Positions 1 through 9,785 of a stretch of DNA of 64,000 nucleotides are shown here, piece by piece (positions within the stretch are counted from its first letter, which is position 1; every line of letters begins with the position of its first letter). The stretch comes from Treponema putidum (lineage in GTDB: Bacteria > Spirochaetota > Spirochaetia > Treponematales > Treponemataceae), in assembly GCF_000755145.1 (NCBI RefSeq), contig NZ_CP009228.1, positions 989,827 to 1,053,826 of the forward strand. The letters are read 5' to 3'. Both the position numbers and the translations under genes were made by a program. The notes below the pieces were generated by a model, which saw only the letters and a program-made list of their open reading frames with translations, was not told the origin of the DNA and searched no databases.

Positions 1-128
1 TTATCGGAAAACCCGCCTTAACGCCTTCGATGAGTTTGGAGATGATTGTAAAAGGAATTGAGCTTGCAATCGAGGCTATTGTCGAAAATAATTCCGACAT
101 AAAAGTTTCGGGCGGTAAAATTTGCTAA
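1..128 (+). CDS. C-terminal fragment of an unrecognised protein
   Basis: An open frame runs in from the left edge (codons from base 3) and ends at a TAA at 126-128. The visible 41 residues begin IGKPALTPSMSLEM and end KVSGGKIC. The frame is open to the edge and the next gene has its own ribosome binding site 30 bases on, so this is likely the true end of a gene. I do not recognise the family; nothing catalytic is visible. Confidence 0.5.
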   Translation, partial: IGKPALTPSMSLEMIVKGIELAIEAIVENNSDIKVSGGKIC

Positions 129-174
129 AATACATTTTTTAAGAATTTATCTTAAATTTTGGGGAGGGCTTAAA

Positions 175-1794
175 ATGGATATTGATTTATCACGAAAGAT
201 ACCGATAGGTATTCAAAGTTTTGAAGATTTACGCAGAAAAAACTTTTTATATGTAGATAAAACTCTATATGCTTTTAAGCTGGCTAACTTAGGCAAGGTA
301 TACTTTTTAAGCCGTCCCCGCCGGTTTGGCAAAAGCCTTTTTCTCTCGACTCTCAAGGCCTACTTTTTAGGCCAAAAAGAACTGTTTAAGGGTTTGTACA
401 TCGAAAAAGCCGAAGAAAAGCGAGCCGAAATCGAAAAAAACGAAGCTTGGGTTGAATACCCCGTTTTGTATATGGATTTTAACATAGGCAGGTATGATGA
501 ACCTCAGTCTTTAAAAAGTCATTTAAATATCGCCCTAAGTCAATTTGAAGAAATCTATGGAGCACGTGAGCCGGAAGAAGAACCTGCTCAACGCTTTGCA
601 GGTATAGTACAGCGTGCTTATGAAAAAACCGGCCGTCAAGTGGTTATTCTAGTTGATGAATATGATAAGCCCCTTTTGCAGACGATGGGCGTAAATGAAG
701 CCTTAAACGAAGAGTACCGCAATACCCTTAAGGCCTTTTATTCGGTAACTAAAACCTGCGATCAATATATCCGCTTTGCTTTTTTAACCGGCGTAACGAA
801 GTTTAGTAAGGTAAGTATATTCAGCGACTTAAACAATCTGCAAGATATAAGTATGCTGAATGACTATGCCGAAATATGCGGACTAACTCAAATCGAGATA
901 GAAAAAACCTTTAAGCCTGAAATAGAAAAGTTAGCTGATAACACCAAAAACAGCTATGATAAAATGCTTGAAGAGCTAAAACAGCGTTATGACGGTTATA
1001 AGTTCAGTGTTTTAGGTAAATCGGTATATAACCCCTTTAGCATATTAAATACTTTCAACTCCGGTGAATTAAAAAATTATTGGTTTGCAACAGGCACACC
1101 GACCTTCTTGGTAAATTATCTAAAAGATGCATATTACAATATTCCCGATTTAGACGGAAAGGTAGAGCTTGATGAGTCCATGCTGACTGAATATAGGGCC
1201 GATGTACAAAACCCCATACCTATACTTTTTCAATCGGGCTATTTAACGATAAAAGAATACATTGAAGAAGTTAACATGTACCGCTTGGGCTTTCCGAATG
1301 ATGAAGTGCGGTACGGCTTTTTAAAAAATCTATTCCCGTCATATTCTTCACTTAGACCTGATGAAACGGGAGTTTCAATATGGAAGTTTGTAGAGGATAT
1401 AAGAGCCGGGAATGTAGATGAATTTATGGAAAGGATGCAGGCGATAATAGCGGGCGTGCCTTATGATAACCTTCCAAAAGATAAACTTAAATTGAGGGAG
1501 CAAAACTACCAGACTGCCGTTTACCTAATCTTTAAGTTGATGGGGCAATTCGTAGAAACTGAAATACACTGTGCAAAGGGCAGGGCTGACTGTATAGTGC
1601 ATACTAAAGATTCAATATACATCTTTGAGTTTAAGCTGATGAGTGCAGGAAGTGCCGATGATGCAATAGCCCAAATAAAAGAGAAGGGCTATGCCGCTCA
1701 ATTTAAGGCAGAGGGCAAAAAGATAATCCTGATAGGTTCAAGCTTTGATGAAGAAGAAAGAACTATCGGCGAGTGGAAGTGCGAGAATTTGTAA
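175..1794 (+). CDS. AAA-ATPase-like / PD-(D/E)XK nuclease-fold protein
   Basis: 539 residues. The N-terminal two thirds match the AAA-ATPase-like family: a Walker A region reading RPRRFGKSLFLSTL near residue 48, and a Walker B reading VVILVDEYDKPLL near residue 160. The C-terminal part has the PD-(D/E)XK nuclease-like signature, GRADCIVHT followed by IYIFEFKL (D...E-x-K) near residues 470-490. This two-domain arrangement is known as a paralogous family in oral and gut anaerobes, treponemes included; its function is unknown and the nuclease fold may not cut DNA. A GGGGAGGG ribosome site lies just before the ATG. It stands alone, convergent with pncB. Family call is firm; role is not. Confidence 0.85.
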   Translation: MDIDLSRKIPIGIQSFEDLRRKNFLYVDKTLYAFKLANLGKVYFLSRPRRFGKSLFLSTLKAYFLGQKELFKGLYIEKAEEKRAEIEKNEAWVEYPVLYMDFNIGRYDEPQSLKSHLNIALSQFEEIYGAREPEEEPAQRFAGIVQRAYEKTGRQVVILVDEYDKPLLQTMGVNEALNEEYRNTLKAFYSVTKTCDQYIRFAFLTGVTKFSKVSIFSDLNNLQDISMLNDYAEICGLTQIEIEKTFKPEIEKLADNTKNSYDKMLEELKQRYDGYKFSVLGKSVYNPFSILNTFNSGELKNYWFATGTPTFLVNYLKDAYYNIPDLDGKVELDESMLTEYRADVQNPIPILFQSGYLTIKEYIEEVNMYRLGFPNDEVRYGFLKNLFPSYSSLRPDETGVSIWKFVEDIRAGNVDEFMERMQAIIAGVPYDNLPKDKLKLREQNYQTAVYLIFKLMGQFVETEIHCAKGRADCIVHTKDSIYIFEFKLMSAGSADDAIAQIKEKGYAAQFKAEGKKIILIGSSFDEEERTIGEWKCENL

Positions 1795-1813
1795 AATAAG
1801 TTTCAGCTTCACC

Positions 1814-3250
1814 TTAGTTTTTAAAAACCGGTTTATTTTTTATCAGCTGCTGTTTTAAATCCCTCATTTTTTCGCTTAAAGAAACCTTGTATATGTGAGG
1901 GTTTAAAAGACGTTTTGAAGTGTAATCCAAACTGTCGAGCTGCTTTTCGGCATAGGCTTTGATTTCTTTTAGACTGGGAGCCTTGCCGACAGCCTTGCCG
2001 TTTTCAATACGCTTTTCTAAAAGAGCTTCAACTCTTTCAGGTGTAAATGTAAAATTCTGATAATCGTTTGCAGGATGATAAAAAGTTTGTTCCACACCCT
2101 CTTCAATTTTTTCGTCTTCAAGGGTTAACACATCTGCCTTAAAGGTTCCATCGGAATTGTATAGGCGCCAAACCTGCTTACATGCAGGGTTAGTCATCTT
2201 TGCAGGATTATCCGAAAATTTCATAACAGGAGTCCATTCCGTTTCTCCTAAGCTCTTGCGTGCTGCCATTTTGTATACGCCTGTAAGGGAGGCCTCATTT
2301 CCGCCCGTAACCATGTGGGTACCTACTCCCCAAGAATCTATAGGTGCATTGTTTTGAACAAGGGACTCTACAATTTCTTCCGTCAGTTCGTTTGAAACGG
2401 AAATCTTTGCCGTAGGACAACCGGCTTCATCAAGCCGCTTACGCACATCCTTACTCAAATAATAAATATCGCCCGAATCGAGGCGGACACCGAAGTTTTT
2501 TCCCTTTTCTTGCAAACGCTTTCCTACCTTGATGGCATTTACAATACCTGATCGGAGTGTATCATAAGTATCTATTAAAAATATTGAATTGTCGGGATAC
2601 ATATCGGCATAGGCCTGAAAAGCGTCCTCTTCGTTTTTAAAAGACATTATCCATGAGTGGGCCATTGTTCCGAGGGCGGGTATGCCGAGTTCTTTGGCAG
2701 CAAGGGAATTGCTTGTGCCGAAAGCTCCGCCTATGTAGGCTGCCCGTGTTGCACTCATAGCACCGTCATTTCCTTGGGCTCGGCGGAGGCCGAATTCCAT
2801 TATAGCTCCCTTTTTTGAGGCCAGCCAAATTCGGGCTGTTTTGGTTGCTATAAGGGTTTGGAAATTTATCGTGTTTAAAATAAGGCCTTCCAAAAGCATG
2901 GCTTCAACTATGTCGGCTTCAATACGGATTAAGGGCTCATTCGGGAAAACGACACTGCCTTCTTTCATTGCCCAAATATTGCCTGAGAATTTAAAATCGG
3001 CAATATATTCTAAAAAATCTTTTTCGAATATTCCGAGAGACTTAAGCCAGTCAATATCGCTTTTTTCAAAGTGAAAATTTCGGATAGTTTCTAAAAGGGG
3101 TTCAAGTCCTGCAAAAACGGAATAACCGCCATTAAATGGGTTGGTTCTAAAAAACATGTCAAAAACGGTTTTTGTATTGTTTCCTTTTTTCCAAAAACCT
3201 TGAGCCATTGTCAATTCATAAAAGTCTGAAAATAAAGCGTTATCAATCAT
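1814..3250 (-). CDS. pncB: nicotinate phosphoribosyltransferase
   Basis: 478 residues, usual length for the family. It joins nicotinate to PRPP to give nicotinate mononucleotide in the Preiss-Handler NAD salvage route, in the cytosol. Visible signatures are the N-terminal SDFYELTMAQGFWKKG, the GTMAHSWIMSF region that carries the phosphorylated histidine, LIDTYDT, the PRPP/phosphate-binding VRLDSGD and WGVGTHMVTG. A GAGGT ribosome site precedes the ATG. It lies 26 bases downstream of ftsK on the same strand and is probably co-transcribed with it; there is no obvious functional link between the two. Confidence 0.95.
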   Translation of the reverse strand: MIDNALFSDFYELTMAQGFWKKGNNTKTVFDMFFRTNPFNGGYSVFAGLEPLLETIRNFHFEKSDIDWLKSLGIFEKDFLEYIADFKFSGNIWAMKEGSVVFPNEPLIRIEADIVEAMLLEGLILNTINFQTLIATKTARIWLASKKGAIMEFGLRRAQGNDGAMSATRAAYIGGAFGTSNSLAAKELGIPALGTMAHSWIMSFKNEEDAFQAYADMYPDNSIFLIDTYDTLRSGIVNAIKVGKRLQEKGKNFGVRLDSGDIYYLSKDVRKRLDEAGCPTAKISVSNELTEEIVESLVQNNAPIDSWGVGTHMVTGGNEASLTGVYKMAARKSLGETEWTPVMKFSDNPAKMTNPACKQVWRLYNSDGTFKADVLTLEDEKIEEGVEQTFYHPANDYQNFTFTPERVEALLEKRIENGKAVGKAPSLKEIKAYAEKQLDSLDYTSKRLLNPHIYKVSLSEKMRDLKQQLIKNKPVFKN

Positions 3251-3276
3251 AAATTTTACCTCATATAATTATTTTT

Positions 3277-5723
3277 TTAAGAATGCGTAATTACTTCCCT
3301 CGGTTTTGAGCCGTTCGCAGGGCCGACTACTCCGCGTTCTTCCATTTCTTCCACGATGCGGGCAGCTCGGTTATAGCCTATTTTAAGCCGCCTTTGAATG
3401 TAAGAGGCTGAGGCTTTTCCTTCTGCCAAAACAATCTCTAAAGCTTCATCATAGAGCGGATCGCTTTCATCTCCGAAGAGGGTGCCTTGCGAATATTCTT
3501 CCTCATCTACAAATATTTCGTCATCTATATAATCGGGTTCTCCGAAGGTTTTTACACATTCTACGACCTGCTCTACCTCATCATCTGAAACAAAGGTGCC
3601 TTGGATTCGGGCGGGGAAGGGTTTGGTTGTACTTACGTAGAGCATGTCTCCCTTTCCTAAAAGCTTTTCGGCACCGATGTTATCGAGGATAATTTGGCTG
3701 TCTACACGGGAGGCGACCATAAAGGCTATCCTGCTCGGAATGTTTGCCTTAATTAAACCTGTAATTACATTGGTCGAAGGTCTCTGTGTTGCAAGTACTA
3801 AGTGAATACCTACGGCACGGCTCATAGCACAAAGCCTCGAAACTGTAGCTTCAAGTTCCTTTCCTGTAGTAGACATAAGGTCGGCGAATTCGTCAATTAT
3901 TATTACGATGTAGGGCAATGGTTCGGCTGCAATCTTTTCTCGTTTTATTTTTTTATTGTAGCTTTTAATATCGCGAACGCTCATGGAGTCAAGCATCGCA
4001 TAGCGCCTTTCCATTTCGCAGATACAGTACTGCAAGCCTTGAAGGGCCCTTTTGGGTTCTGTAATAACGGGAGTCAATAAATGGCCGATGCCGTTATAAA
4101 GTTTAAGCTCTACTATCTTTGGGTCAACCAAGAGGAGCTTTACCTCTTCGGGGCTCTTATTATAAAGAATTGAAAGAATAATAGAGTTTACACAAACGGA
4201 TTTGCCTGAACCGGTAGCTCCGGCAATCAAAAGGTGGGGAGTCTGACAAAGGTCTAAGGTTTGAGGCTCTCCCGTTACATCTTTTCCAAGAACTATAGGT
4301 ATGCCCATTTTTTCGGTTTCGGGAATTTGAGTTTCGATTAGTTCTCTAAAACCGACTATTGCCCTTGATTCGTTAGGAACTTCAATACCGACAGCTTGTT
4401 TTCCCGGAATGGGGGCGACAATTCGGACGCTTTGAGCTGCAAGGCGGAGGGCAATATTATCTTGAAGAGCCGTAATTTTACCCAGTTTTATTCCCGGAGG
4501 AGGCAAGACTTCAAACATGGTAACTACAGGCCCTTTTCTAATACCTGTAATTTCGATACTGATATTGAATTCTTCAAAGGTATTTTTTAAGGCTATTGCT
4601 GCTTTTCGGGTCGAATCATCTACTATCCAGTATTCGTTTCCCGGGTATTTTGTTAATAGGTCATAAGGAATGTGGTAGCCTTTTTTTTGTCCGTTGAACC
4701 TGCCTTAGGCTCCAGAGGCTGAGCGGCACTTATTTCTATATCGTCTGAACTTTCTTCTTCAACATTTTCAGGTTCTTCATCATCGGTTTCATCTTCCGGC
4801 AGGGTAATTTCTTGGGCCGTGTCATCATCATTATCATCGCCGTTTTTTTCTTCTGAGGAAGATAGAAGTTCTTTATCATTTTCTCCATCTTCTTCTATTG
4901 AATGGAGTTCTTCCAAGTCTTGTTCAATGTTTATATCTTCTATTACGACAAGAGATTCTATTATACCTTTTTTGGGCTCGTGAGCAAGAGATTGTCCTAT
5001 GTCTACTTCTATATCGGCCCCTACATTTTCGAGTGCGGGCATTTCTTCTTTAAATTCTTTAACACTATTATTTAGTTGAGATTTTATAAACTGATTATGT
5101 GTAAGGGCTGCTTCCGATAAATTTCGTTTGTTTATATCCGGCTCCGCCTTTGTATTTGATTTTACCAAAAACTCGGTTTTAAAAGATTCGTTTTTTTCTT
5201 CAAAAATAGGAGCGGCTTCTAACAAATGATAACTGTCGCCTATAATGTCCTCTATTTCTTCTTCTTGATGCGGAAGGCTTTTTTTTGAATTAAATTTTTC
5301 ACTTAACATAAGAGTAAAAAATACTTCCACTAAGAGTAAAAGGCCTGTTGCAAGAGTTACGGCAATTTTTGTGAATTCTTGGACCGTATTATTTGCAATT
5401 TTAGGAAGTAAAAAATAGATTAAGTGTTCACCTAATACGCATGTTAAAAAATATACAGGCATAAATGATAACAACAGCTTTGAATATAGAGTCCAGCCGG
5501 GGATAATCAATAAAATTGCAGAATAAAGAAGAATAATCGGTATGAGTAAGGAAGAGAATTTATATGTAGAAAAAAGAGCTGTTCCTAGCATTTCAAAAGG
5601 AAACATATAGCTGTTAAAGCCGAACATAGGTAACAGCACTGCAAGGGCTATGTATATTGAGCATATAAAAATGAGAATTCCCAAAATGATGGATATTATT
5701 CTAAATTTTGATTCTTCTATCAA
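3277..5723 (-). CDS. ftsK: DNA translocase FtsK/SpoIIIE, split by a one-base shift
   Basis: Septal DNA pump for chromosome segregation. Zero-frame part (5723 to 4653, 356 residues): about four membrane helices in the first 140 residues, then a long Asp/Glu-rich linker. Motor part (frame ending at 3277): PVVTMFEVLPPPGIK, Walker A AGATGSGKS, LLVDPKIVELKLYN, Walker B YIVIIIDEFADLM, LATQRPSTNVITGLIKANIPSRIAF and a C-terminal gamma winged helix (IQRRLKIGYNRAARIVEEMEERG). The motor frame has no good start before residue TMFEVL and is open back to a stop at 4705-4707, so it must be joined to the membrane part by a -1 shift. The junction is eight A on the coding strand (T at 4681-4688), in zero-frame phase A AAA AAG, the dnaX-type slippery heptamer. 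Joined product about 815 residues, normal for FtsK. It may be programmed frameshifting, phase variation or a sequence error. Confidence 0.85.
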
Positions 5724-5748
5724 ACGTCAACTCCGAAATTGTAAAAAA

Positions 5749-5820
5749 TTATCCGGCAAACCCCCAAAAATAAATACTAAGACCGATCCCCAGCGGAATT
5801 AAATAGAAAGCAAAATACAT
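5749..5820 (-). CDS. possible 23-residue hydrophobic membrane peptide
   Basis: The reading frame MYFAFYLIPLGIGLSIYFWGFAG starts with an ATG that shares its A with the TAA of uppP (TAATG at 5818-5822) and ends at a TAA, 25 bases before the ftsK start. The whole peptide could form one membrane helix. The overlap suggests translational coupling to uppP. No family is recognised and such a short frame can arise by chance, so it is offered as a candidate only. Confidence 0.35.
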   Translation of the reverse strand: MYFAFYLIPLGIGLSIYFWGFAG

Positions 5821-6557
5821 TAATTTTCCTTTTTTATAAGTTTAAGTAAAAACCGGAGAGAAAAATAACCTACAACAAAGGCGCTTATCATTCCGGCTAT
5901 TAGGCTTATGGGGCTTATACCTGCAAGAAGATTATCGGCAGATTTAAGTTCAAGTATAAATGCTGCAAGAATTGCCGGTATTGATAGTAAAAAAGAGAAT
6001 TCTCCGGCTTTTTCCCTGTCAAGACCTGCAAAAAGAGAGGCTGAAATGGTGCTCCCCGATCGCGATATACCGGGTATAACTCCTATTCCTTGGGCAAGCC
6101 CTGTTAATGCTGCCGTAAGGAGATTTAGGTGTTGTACCGGTTTGTTGTGTTTTATCTTAGACGATGCGATTAAAAGAAACCCTGTTATGATAAAGCAAAG
6201 GGGGATAATACGGATGTCGATATTTTTTACCCAATCCTTTAATAAAAGGCCTATTACGCCTGTTACTGCGGTTGCAAGTATAATGGCAGCAATCATCATA
6301 AGATTTTCTTTATCTTCGGGTTTTGACTTTCTTATTATAAAGCGGCCTAAAGTGCAAAAAAGGGCGGCGATTTTTTTTGCAAAAACTGTACAAACCGCTG
6401 CAAGGGTAGCTACATGTAAGAGTATGTCAAAGAGGATAGGAAGGTCTTTTTGATTAAAAAAGTATTCTAAAACGGCTAAATGGCCGGAACTTGAAACAGG
6501 TAGAAATTCGGCTAAGCCTTGAACCGCCCCTAAAATAATAGCTTGAAAAATAGACAT
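5820..6557 (-). CDS. uppP: undecaprenyl-diphosphatase UppP/BacA
   Basis: 245-residue integral membrane enzyme that removes a phosphate from undecaprenyl pyrophosphate so that the lipid carrier for cell-wall precursors can be reused. The two family signatures are present: GAVQGLAEFLPVSSSGHLAVLEYFF at the N-terminus and IPGISRSGSTISASLFAGLDREKA near residue 160. Several hydrophobic helices cover the rest. It is slightly shorter than the E. coli protein (273). A GGAG ribosome site lies eight bases before the ATG. It heads a minus-strand run uppP, small ORF, ftsK, pncB; overexpression of this family gives bacitracin resistance in other bacteria. Confidence 0.93.
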   Translation of the reverse strand: MSIFQAIILGAVQGLAEFLPVSSSGHLAVLEYFFNQKDLPILFDILLHVATLAAVCTVFAKKIAALFCTLGRFIIRKSKPEDKENLMMIAAIILATAVTGVIGLLLKDWVKNIDIRIIPLCFIITGFLLIASSKIKHNKPVQHLNLLTAALTGLAQGIGVIPGISRSGSTISASLFAGLDREKAGEFSFLLSIPAILAAFILELKSADNLLAGISPISLIAGMISAFVVGYFSLRFLLKLIKKEN

Positions 6558-6735
6558 AAAAATTCTCCAATAAAGTTTTTACAAACGGCAGAAACCGATA
6601 TGGGACTATATCATAAAAAAAAGAAAAATTCCAGCCGGAAAATATAGACGATTTATTGAAAATTTAATGTGTTATCTTGTTCTTTATTTTATTTTTTGAT
6701 AGAATAAATGCCCGTAAAACATTTGGAGATATTAA

Positions 6736-7635
6736 ATGACAGATAATATAAGTAAAATACTTAGCGGTTTCTTTTTTAAGGATGTAAACGGTATTTGGAC
6801 AGGAAGTATAGGCAGGAATAAATTTCTTGTTAGACAAGATAAATTAACCGATCAAGAGCTTGTTCTTAAAACCTCTTGTGCAGTGAGAGGATCAAAGGGC
6901 GATTTGTTCGGCTTTTTAGATGAGCAAAAACAAAAAGGAAAGATAAAAAATTTTAATATGGATGAAAATTTATTATCTTTGACCTATGCTTGCGGTGATA
7001 ACGATTCCGAGTTTGAATTTTTCTTAAAGAATCTTTCAGATATTTTAACCAAATTAGAATCGCAAGATGTTTGCTTTTCATGTAATAAAATAAGAGAAAC
7101 AAATACTTATAAAATTAAGGACGTTCCAACTCTTTTATGCTCCGAATGTGTAGAAAATTTTAAAACTAAGATGGAAAAAGTAAACAATGAACCGAATAAT
7201 TATTTAACCGGAGCTTTATGCTGCATCATCGGGGCATTAGCCGGTTCCGTGGCTTGGATTTTAATAGGATATTTCGGTTTTTATGCATCCATTGCTGGAT
7301 ATTTTATAGCCTACTCTGCATTTTACGGTTATAATTTTGGAAAAGGAAAGGCAACCAAGACAGGAGTTATAATAAATATCTTTGCTATAGTTTTCGCCTT
7401 GCTTTTTGCCGAATACATAGGCTTATTTTTAGCCGTCAAAAAAGAGGTCAGCTTAGATTTTTTATCTTTTGTAAAATTATCTCCGGTATTTTTTTTCGAT
7501 TCGGACTTTATAAAATCTATTCTTCCCAGTCTAGGTCTCGGCTTTTTGTTTGCCGGCTTAGGCTCTTATAGAATCATAAAAGATATGTTTAAAAAGGCAA
7601 ATGAACTTTCAGATATCTCTATAGAAAGAATTTAA
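6736..7635 (+). CDS. membrane protein with CxxC...CxxC zinc-ribbon-like motif
   Basis: 299 residues, family not recognised. The first 110 residues are soluble. A cysteine cluster follows (CFSCNK near residue 114 and CSEC near 135, about 20 residues apart) that looks like a zinc ribbon. About four hydrophobic helices then occupy residues 155-285 (for example GALCCIIGALAGSVAWILIG and GFLFAGLGSYRII). The start is the ATG with TTTGGAGATATTAA before it. It is divergent from uppP and 95 bases before the EF-G gene. The C-terminal part resembles small multi-pass membrane domains seen in hypothetical proteins; no function can be assigned. Confidence 0.75.
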   Translation: MTDNISKILSGFFFKDVNGIWTGSIGRNKFLVRQDKLTDQELVLKTSCAVRGSKGDLFGFLDEQKQKGKIKNFNMDENLLSLTYACGDNDSEFEFFLKNLSDILTKLESQDVCFSCNKIRETNTYKIKDVPTLLCSECVENFKTKMEKVNNEPNNYLTGALCCIIGALAGSVAWILIGYFGFYASIAGYFIAYSAFYGYNFGKGKATKTGVIINIFAIVFALLFAEYIGLFLAVKKEVSLDFLSFVKLSPVFFFDSDFIKSILPSLGLGFLFAGLGSYRIIKDMFKKANELSDISIERI

Positions 7636-7730
7636 TAGCTTCAAAAAACTATATACTTGTCTCCCGATTGTTTTTTTTTGATTTTTTTGCTATTATTTTT
7701 GCTTAAAATAAGATTTTGGAGAATGTGAAA

Positions 7731-9782
7731 ATGCTTGATAAGATGCGGAACATAGGAATAATGGCTCATATAGATGCGGGAAAAACCACCACGACCGAGC
7801 GTATTTTGTTTTATACGGGAAAAATTCATAAGATAGGCGAAATAGATGACGGTCAAGCAACCATGGACTGGATGGCACAAGAACAGGACAGGGGAATTAC
7901 TATCCAAAGTGCCGCCACCACTACTTATTGGAAAAACTTTCAGATAAATATAATCGACACTCCCGGGCACGTAGACTTTACGGCCGAGGTAGAACGCTCC
8001 TTGCGTGTCTTGGACGGGGCCGTTGCAGTTCTCTGTGCAGTCGGAGGAGTTCAGCCCCAGACCGAAACCGTTTGGCATCAGGCTGACCGTTACAAGGTTC
8101 CCCGTATATGCTTTGTAAACAAGATGGACAGAATCGGAGCCGACTTTTTTGCAGTTTTAAAAGACGTGCACGAAAAATTCGGAGTTGAAACCCTGCCTGT
8201 TCAAATTCCTATTGGAGCAAGCGACAGCTTTGAAGGAGTTATCGATCTTATTGCAATGAAGGAAATTTACTGGGAAGCCGAGACAGAGGGCGAAAAATAT
8301 GAGTATACCGCAATAGCCCAAGACCGCCTTGCCTTGGCGGAAGAATGGCGCGAAAAAATGCTCGACGTTATTTCTTCAGCCTCGGACGAAATCACCGAGC
8401 TCATCCTTGAAGGAAAAGAAGTTCCCGAAGAGCTTATCAAAAAAGAAATAAGAAAGGCGGTTTTAAATCAAAGCTATATTCCTTTTTTGTGCGGTTCTGC
8501 ACGAAAGAATATCGGAGTTCAGCCTTTAATCGATGCAGTCGTCGACTTTTTGCCCGCCCCAGATGAGGTTCTGCCGGCGGAGGCCTTTAATCCAAAAAAG
8601 GAAGAAAAACTCTCGGTTCCTTGCAAGGTAGAAGGGGCTCCCCTAGGCCTCGTATTTAAAATTCAATACGATAAGGATGCAGGAAGCCTTTGCTATGTCC
8701 GAATGTACTCGGGTAAAATCAAATCCGGCGATCAAGTTTTTAATACGGGAAAAAAGAAAAGAGAGCGCGTAAACAGAATTTTGCGGATGCATTCAAATAA
8801 GTCGGAACAAATGGATTCCGTTCAAGCCGGAGACATCGCCGTTTTTATCGGTTTAAAAATTTCTCAGACAGGAGATACCCTAGGTTCAGAGGGTCAGCCT
8901 CTCTTGCTTGAATCCATGCACTTTCCCGAACCCGTTATTTCCGTTTCGGTAGAACCGAAGAGCTTATCTGAAAGCGACCGTTTAAAAGAGGTCTTGGAAA
9001 TTCTTTCAAAGGAAGATCCGACCTTTACCAGCCGCGAAGACAGCGAAACCGGACAGCTTATAATTTCAGGCATGGGAGAGCTACACATAGATGTTCTAAC
9101 CCGCCGAATGTTAGATGATTTTAAGGTAGAAGCCAGAGTCGGAAACCCTCAGGTTACTTACAGGGAATCTATCACTACCGAAAAAACTCAAACCGAAAAA
9201 TACAGCAGACAGCTTGGCGGAAAAGACAATGAGGCCGAACTCACCCTTACTGTCCGCCCCCTTGAGCGAGGAAGCGGAAACCGCTTTGTTTCAAAAGTCA
9301 AGACCTTTCAAAAATCAGGTTCGGGCGGAACCAATTCTCTCCCCGAAGAGCTTTTAGAAGCCGTTAAGCGTTCTATTGAAGGCTGCTTTAGCTCAGGCAT
9401 CAAGGCCGGCTATCCTTGTACCGACATCGAGGTAGAACTTGTTTCGGTAAAATATAACGAACTTACGGCAACCCCCTTTGCCTACGAAGCCGCCGCCGCA
9501 AAGTGCTTTGATGACGCTTGCAGTGCAGCAGAGCCCGTACTCTTGGAACCGGTAATGGCTGTGGATATTATGAGCCCCAAAGAATTCGTCGGAGATGCCA
9601 TGAGTCAGATTACCCAAAGGGGAGGCTTAATCTCAAGTATGGATTCAAAGGCAAGTACCGACATTGTACACGCTCAGGCTCCAATGGCAAAAATGTTCGG
9701 CTTTTCAACCGACCTCCGTTCGGCCACACAGGGAAGAGCTTCCTTTACAATGAGCTTCAGCCATTTTGAGGTTAAACGGTAG
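7731..9782 (+). CDS. fusA: elongation factor G family GTPase (EF-G paralogue)
   Basis: 683 residues from the ATG at 7731, which has GGAG nine bases before it; a TTG at 7716 lies on top of that site and is unlikely. All GTPase motifs are present: G1 [12 protein letters not shown], switch [16 protein letters not shown]3 DTPGHVDF, G4 NKMDR and G5 GSARKN. Domains II-V follow, ending [19 protein letters not shown] drives translocation or, with RRF, ribosome recycling. Spirochaetes carry two diverged EF-Gs with split roles; this gene sits away from any rpsL-rpsG-tufA cluster and its domain IV is diverged ([15 protein letters not shown]), so it is probably the second, non-str-operon copy. Which role it has cannot be told from the sequence. 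Confidence 0.9.
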   Translation: MLDKMRNIGIMAHIDAGKTTTTERILFYTGKIHKIGEIDDGQATMDWMAQEQDRGITIQSAATTTYWKNFQINIIDTPGHVDFTAEVERSLRVLDGAVAVLCAVGGVQPQTETVWHQADRYKVPRICFVNKMDRIGADFFAVLKDVHEKFGVETLPVQIPIGASDSFEGVIDLIAMKEIYWEAETEGEKYEYTAIAQDRLALAEEWREKMLDVISSASDEITELILEGKEVPEELIKKEIRKAVLNQSYIPFLCGSARKNIGVQPLIDAVVDFLPAPDEVLPAEAFNPKKEEKLSVPCKVEGAPLGLVFKIQYDKDAGSLCYVRMYSGKIKSGDQVFNTGKKKRERVNRILRMHSNKSEQMDSVQAGDIAVFIGLKISQTGDTLGSEGQPLLLESMHFPEPVISVSVEPKSLSESDRLKEVLEILSKEDPTFTSREDSETGQLIISGMGELHIDVLTRRMLDDFKVEARVGNPQVTYRESITTEKTQTEKYSRQLGGKDNEAELTLTVRPLERGSGNRFVSKVKTFQKSGSGGTNSLPEELLEAVKRSIEGCFSSGIKAGYPCTDIEVELVSVKYNELTATPFAYEAAAAKCFDDACSAAEPVLLEPVMAVDIMSPKEFVGDAMSQITQRGGLISSMDSKASTDIVHAQAPMAKMFGFSTDLRSATQGRASFTMSFSHFEVKR

Positions 9783-9785
9783 AAA

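Noticed and set aside
5908-6453. 181-residue plus-strand frame
   Set aside because: Lies wholly inside uppP on the other strand; no family match and no ribosome site.
7716-7730. TTG start giving a longer EF-G
   Set aside because: The codon overlaps the GGAG ribosome site that serves the ATG at 7731, and the extra residues are not part of the family.
7641-8078. 145-residue minus-strand frame
   Set aside because: Antisense to the EF-G GTPase domain, whose motifs are unmistakable.
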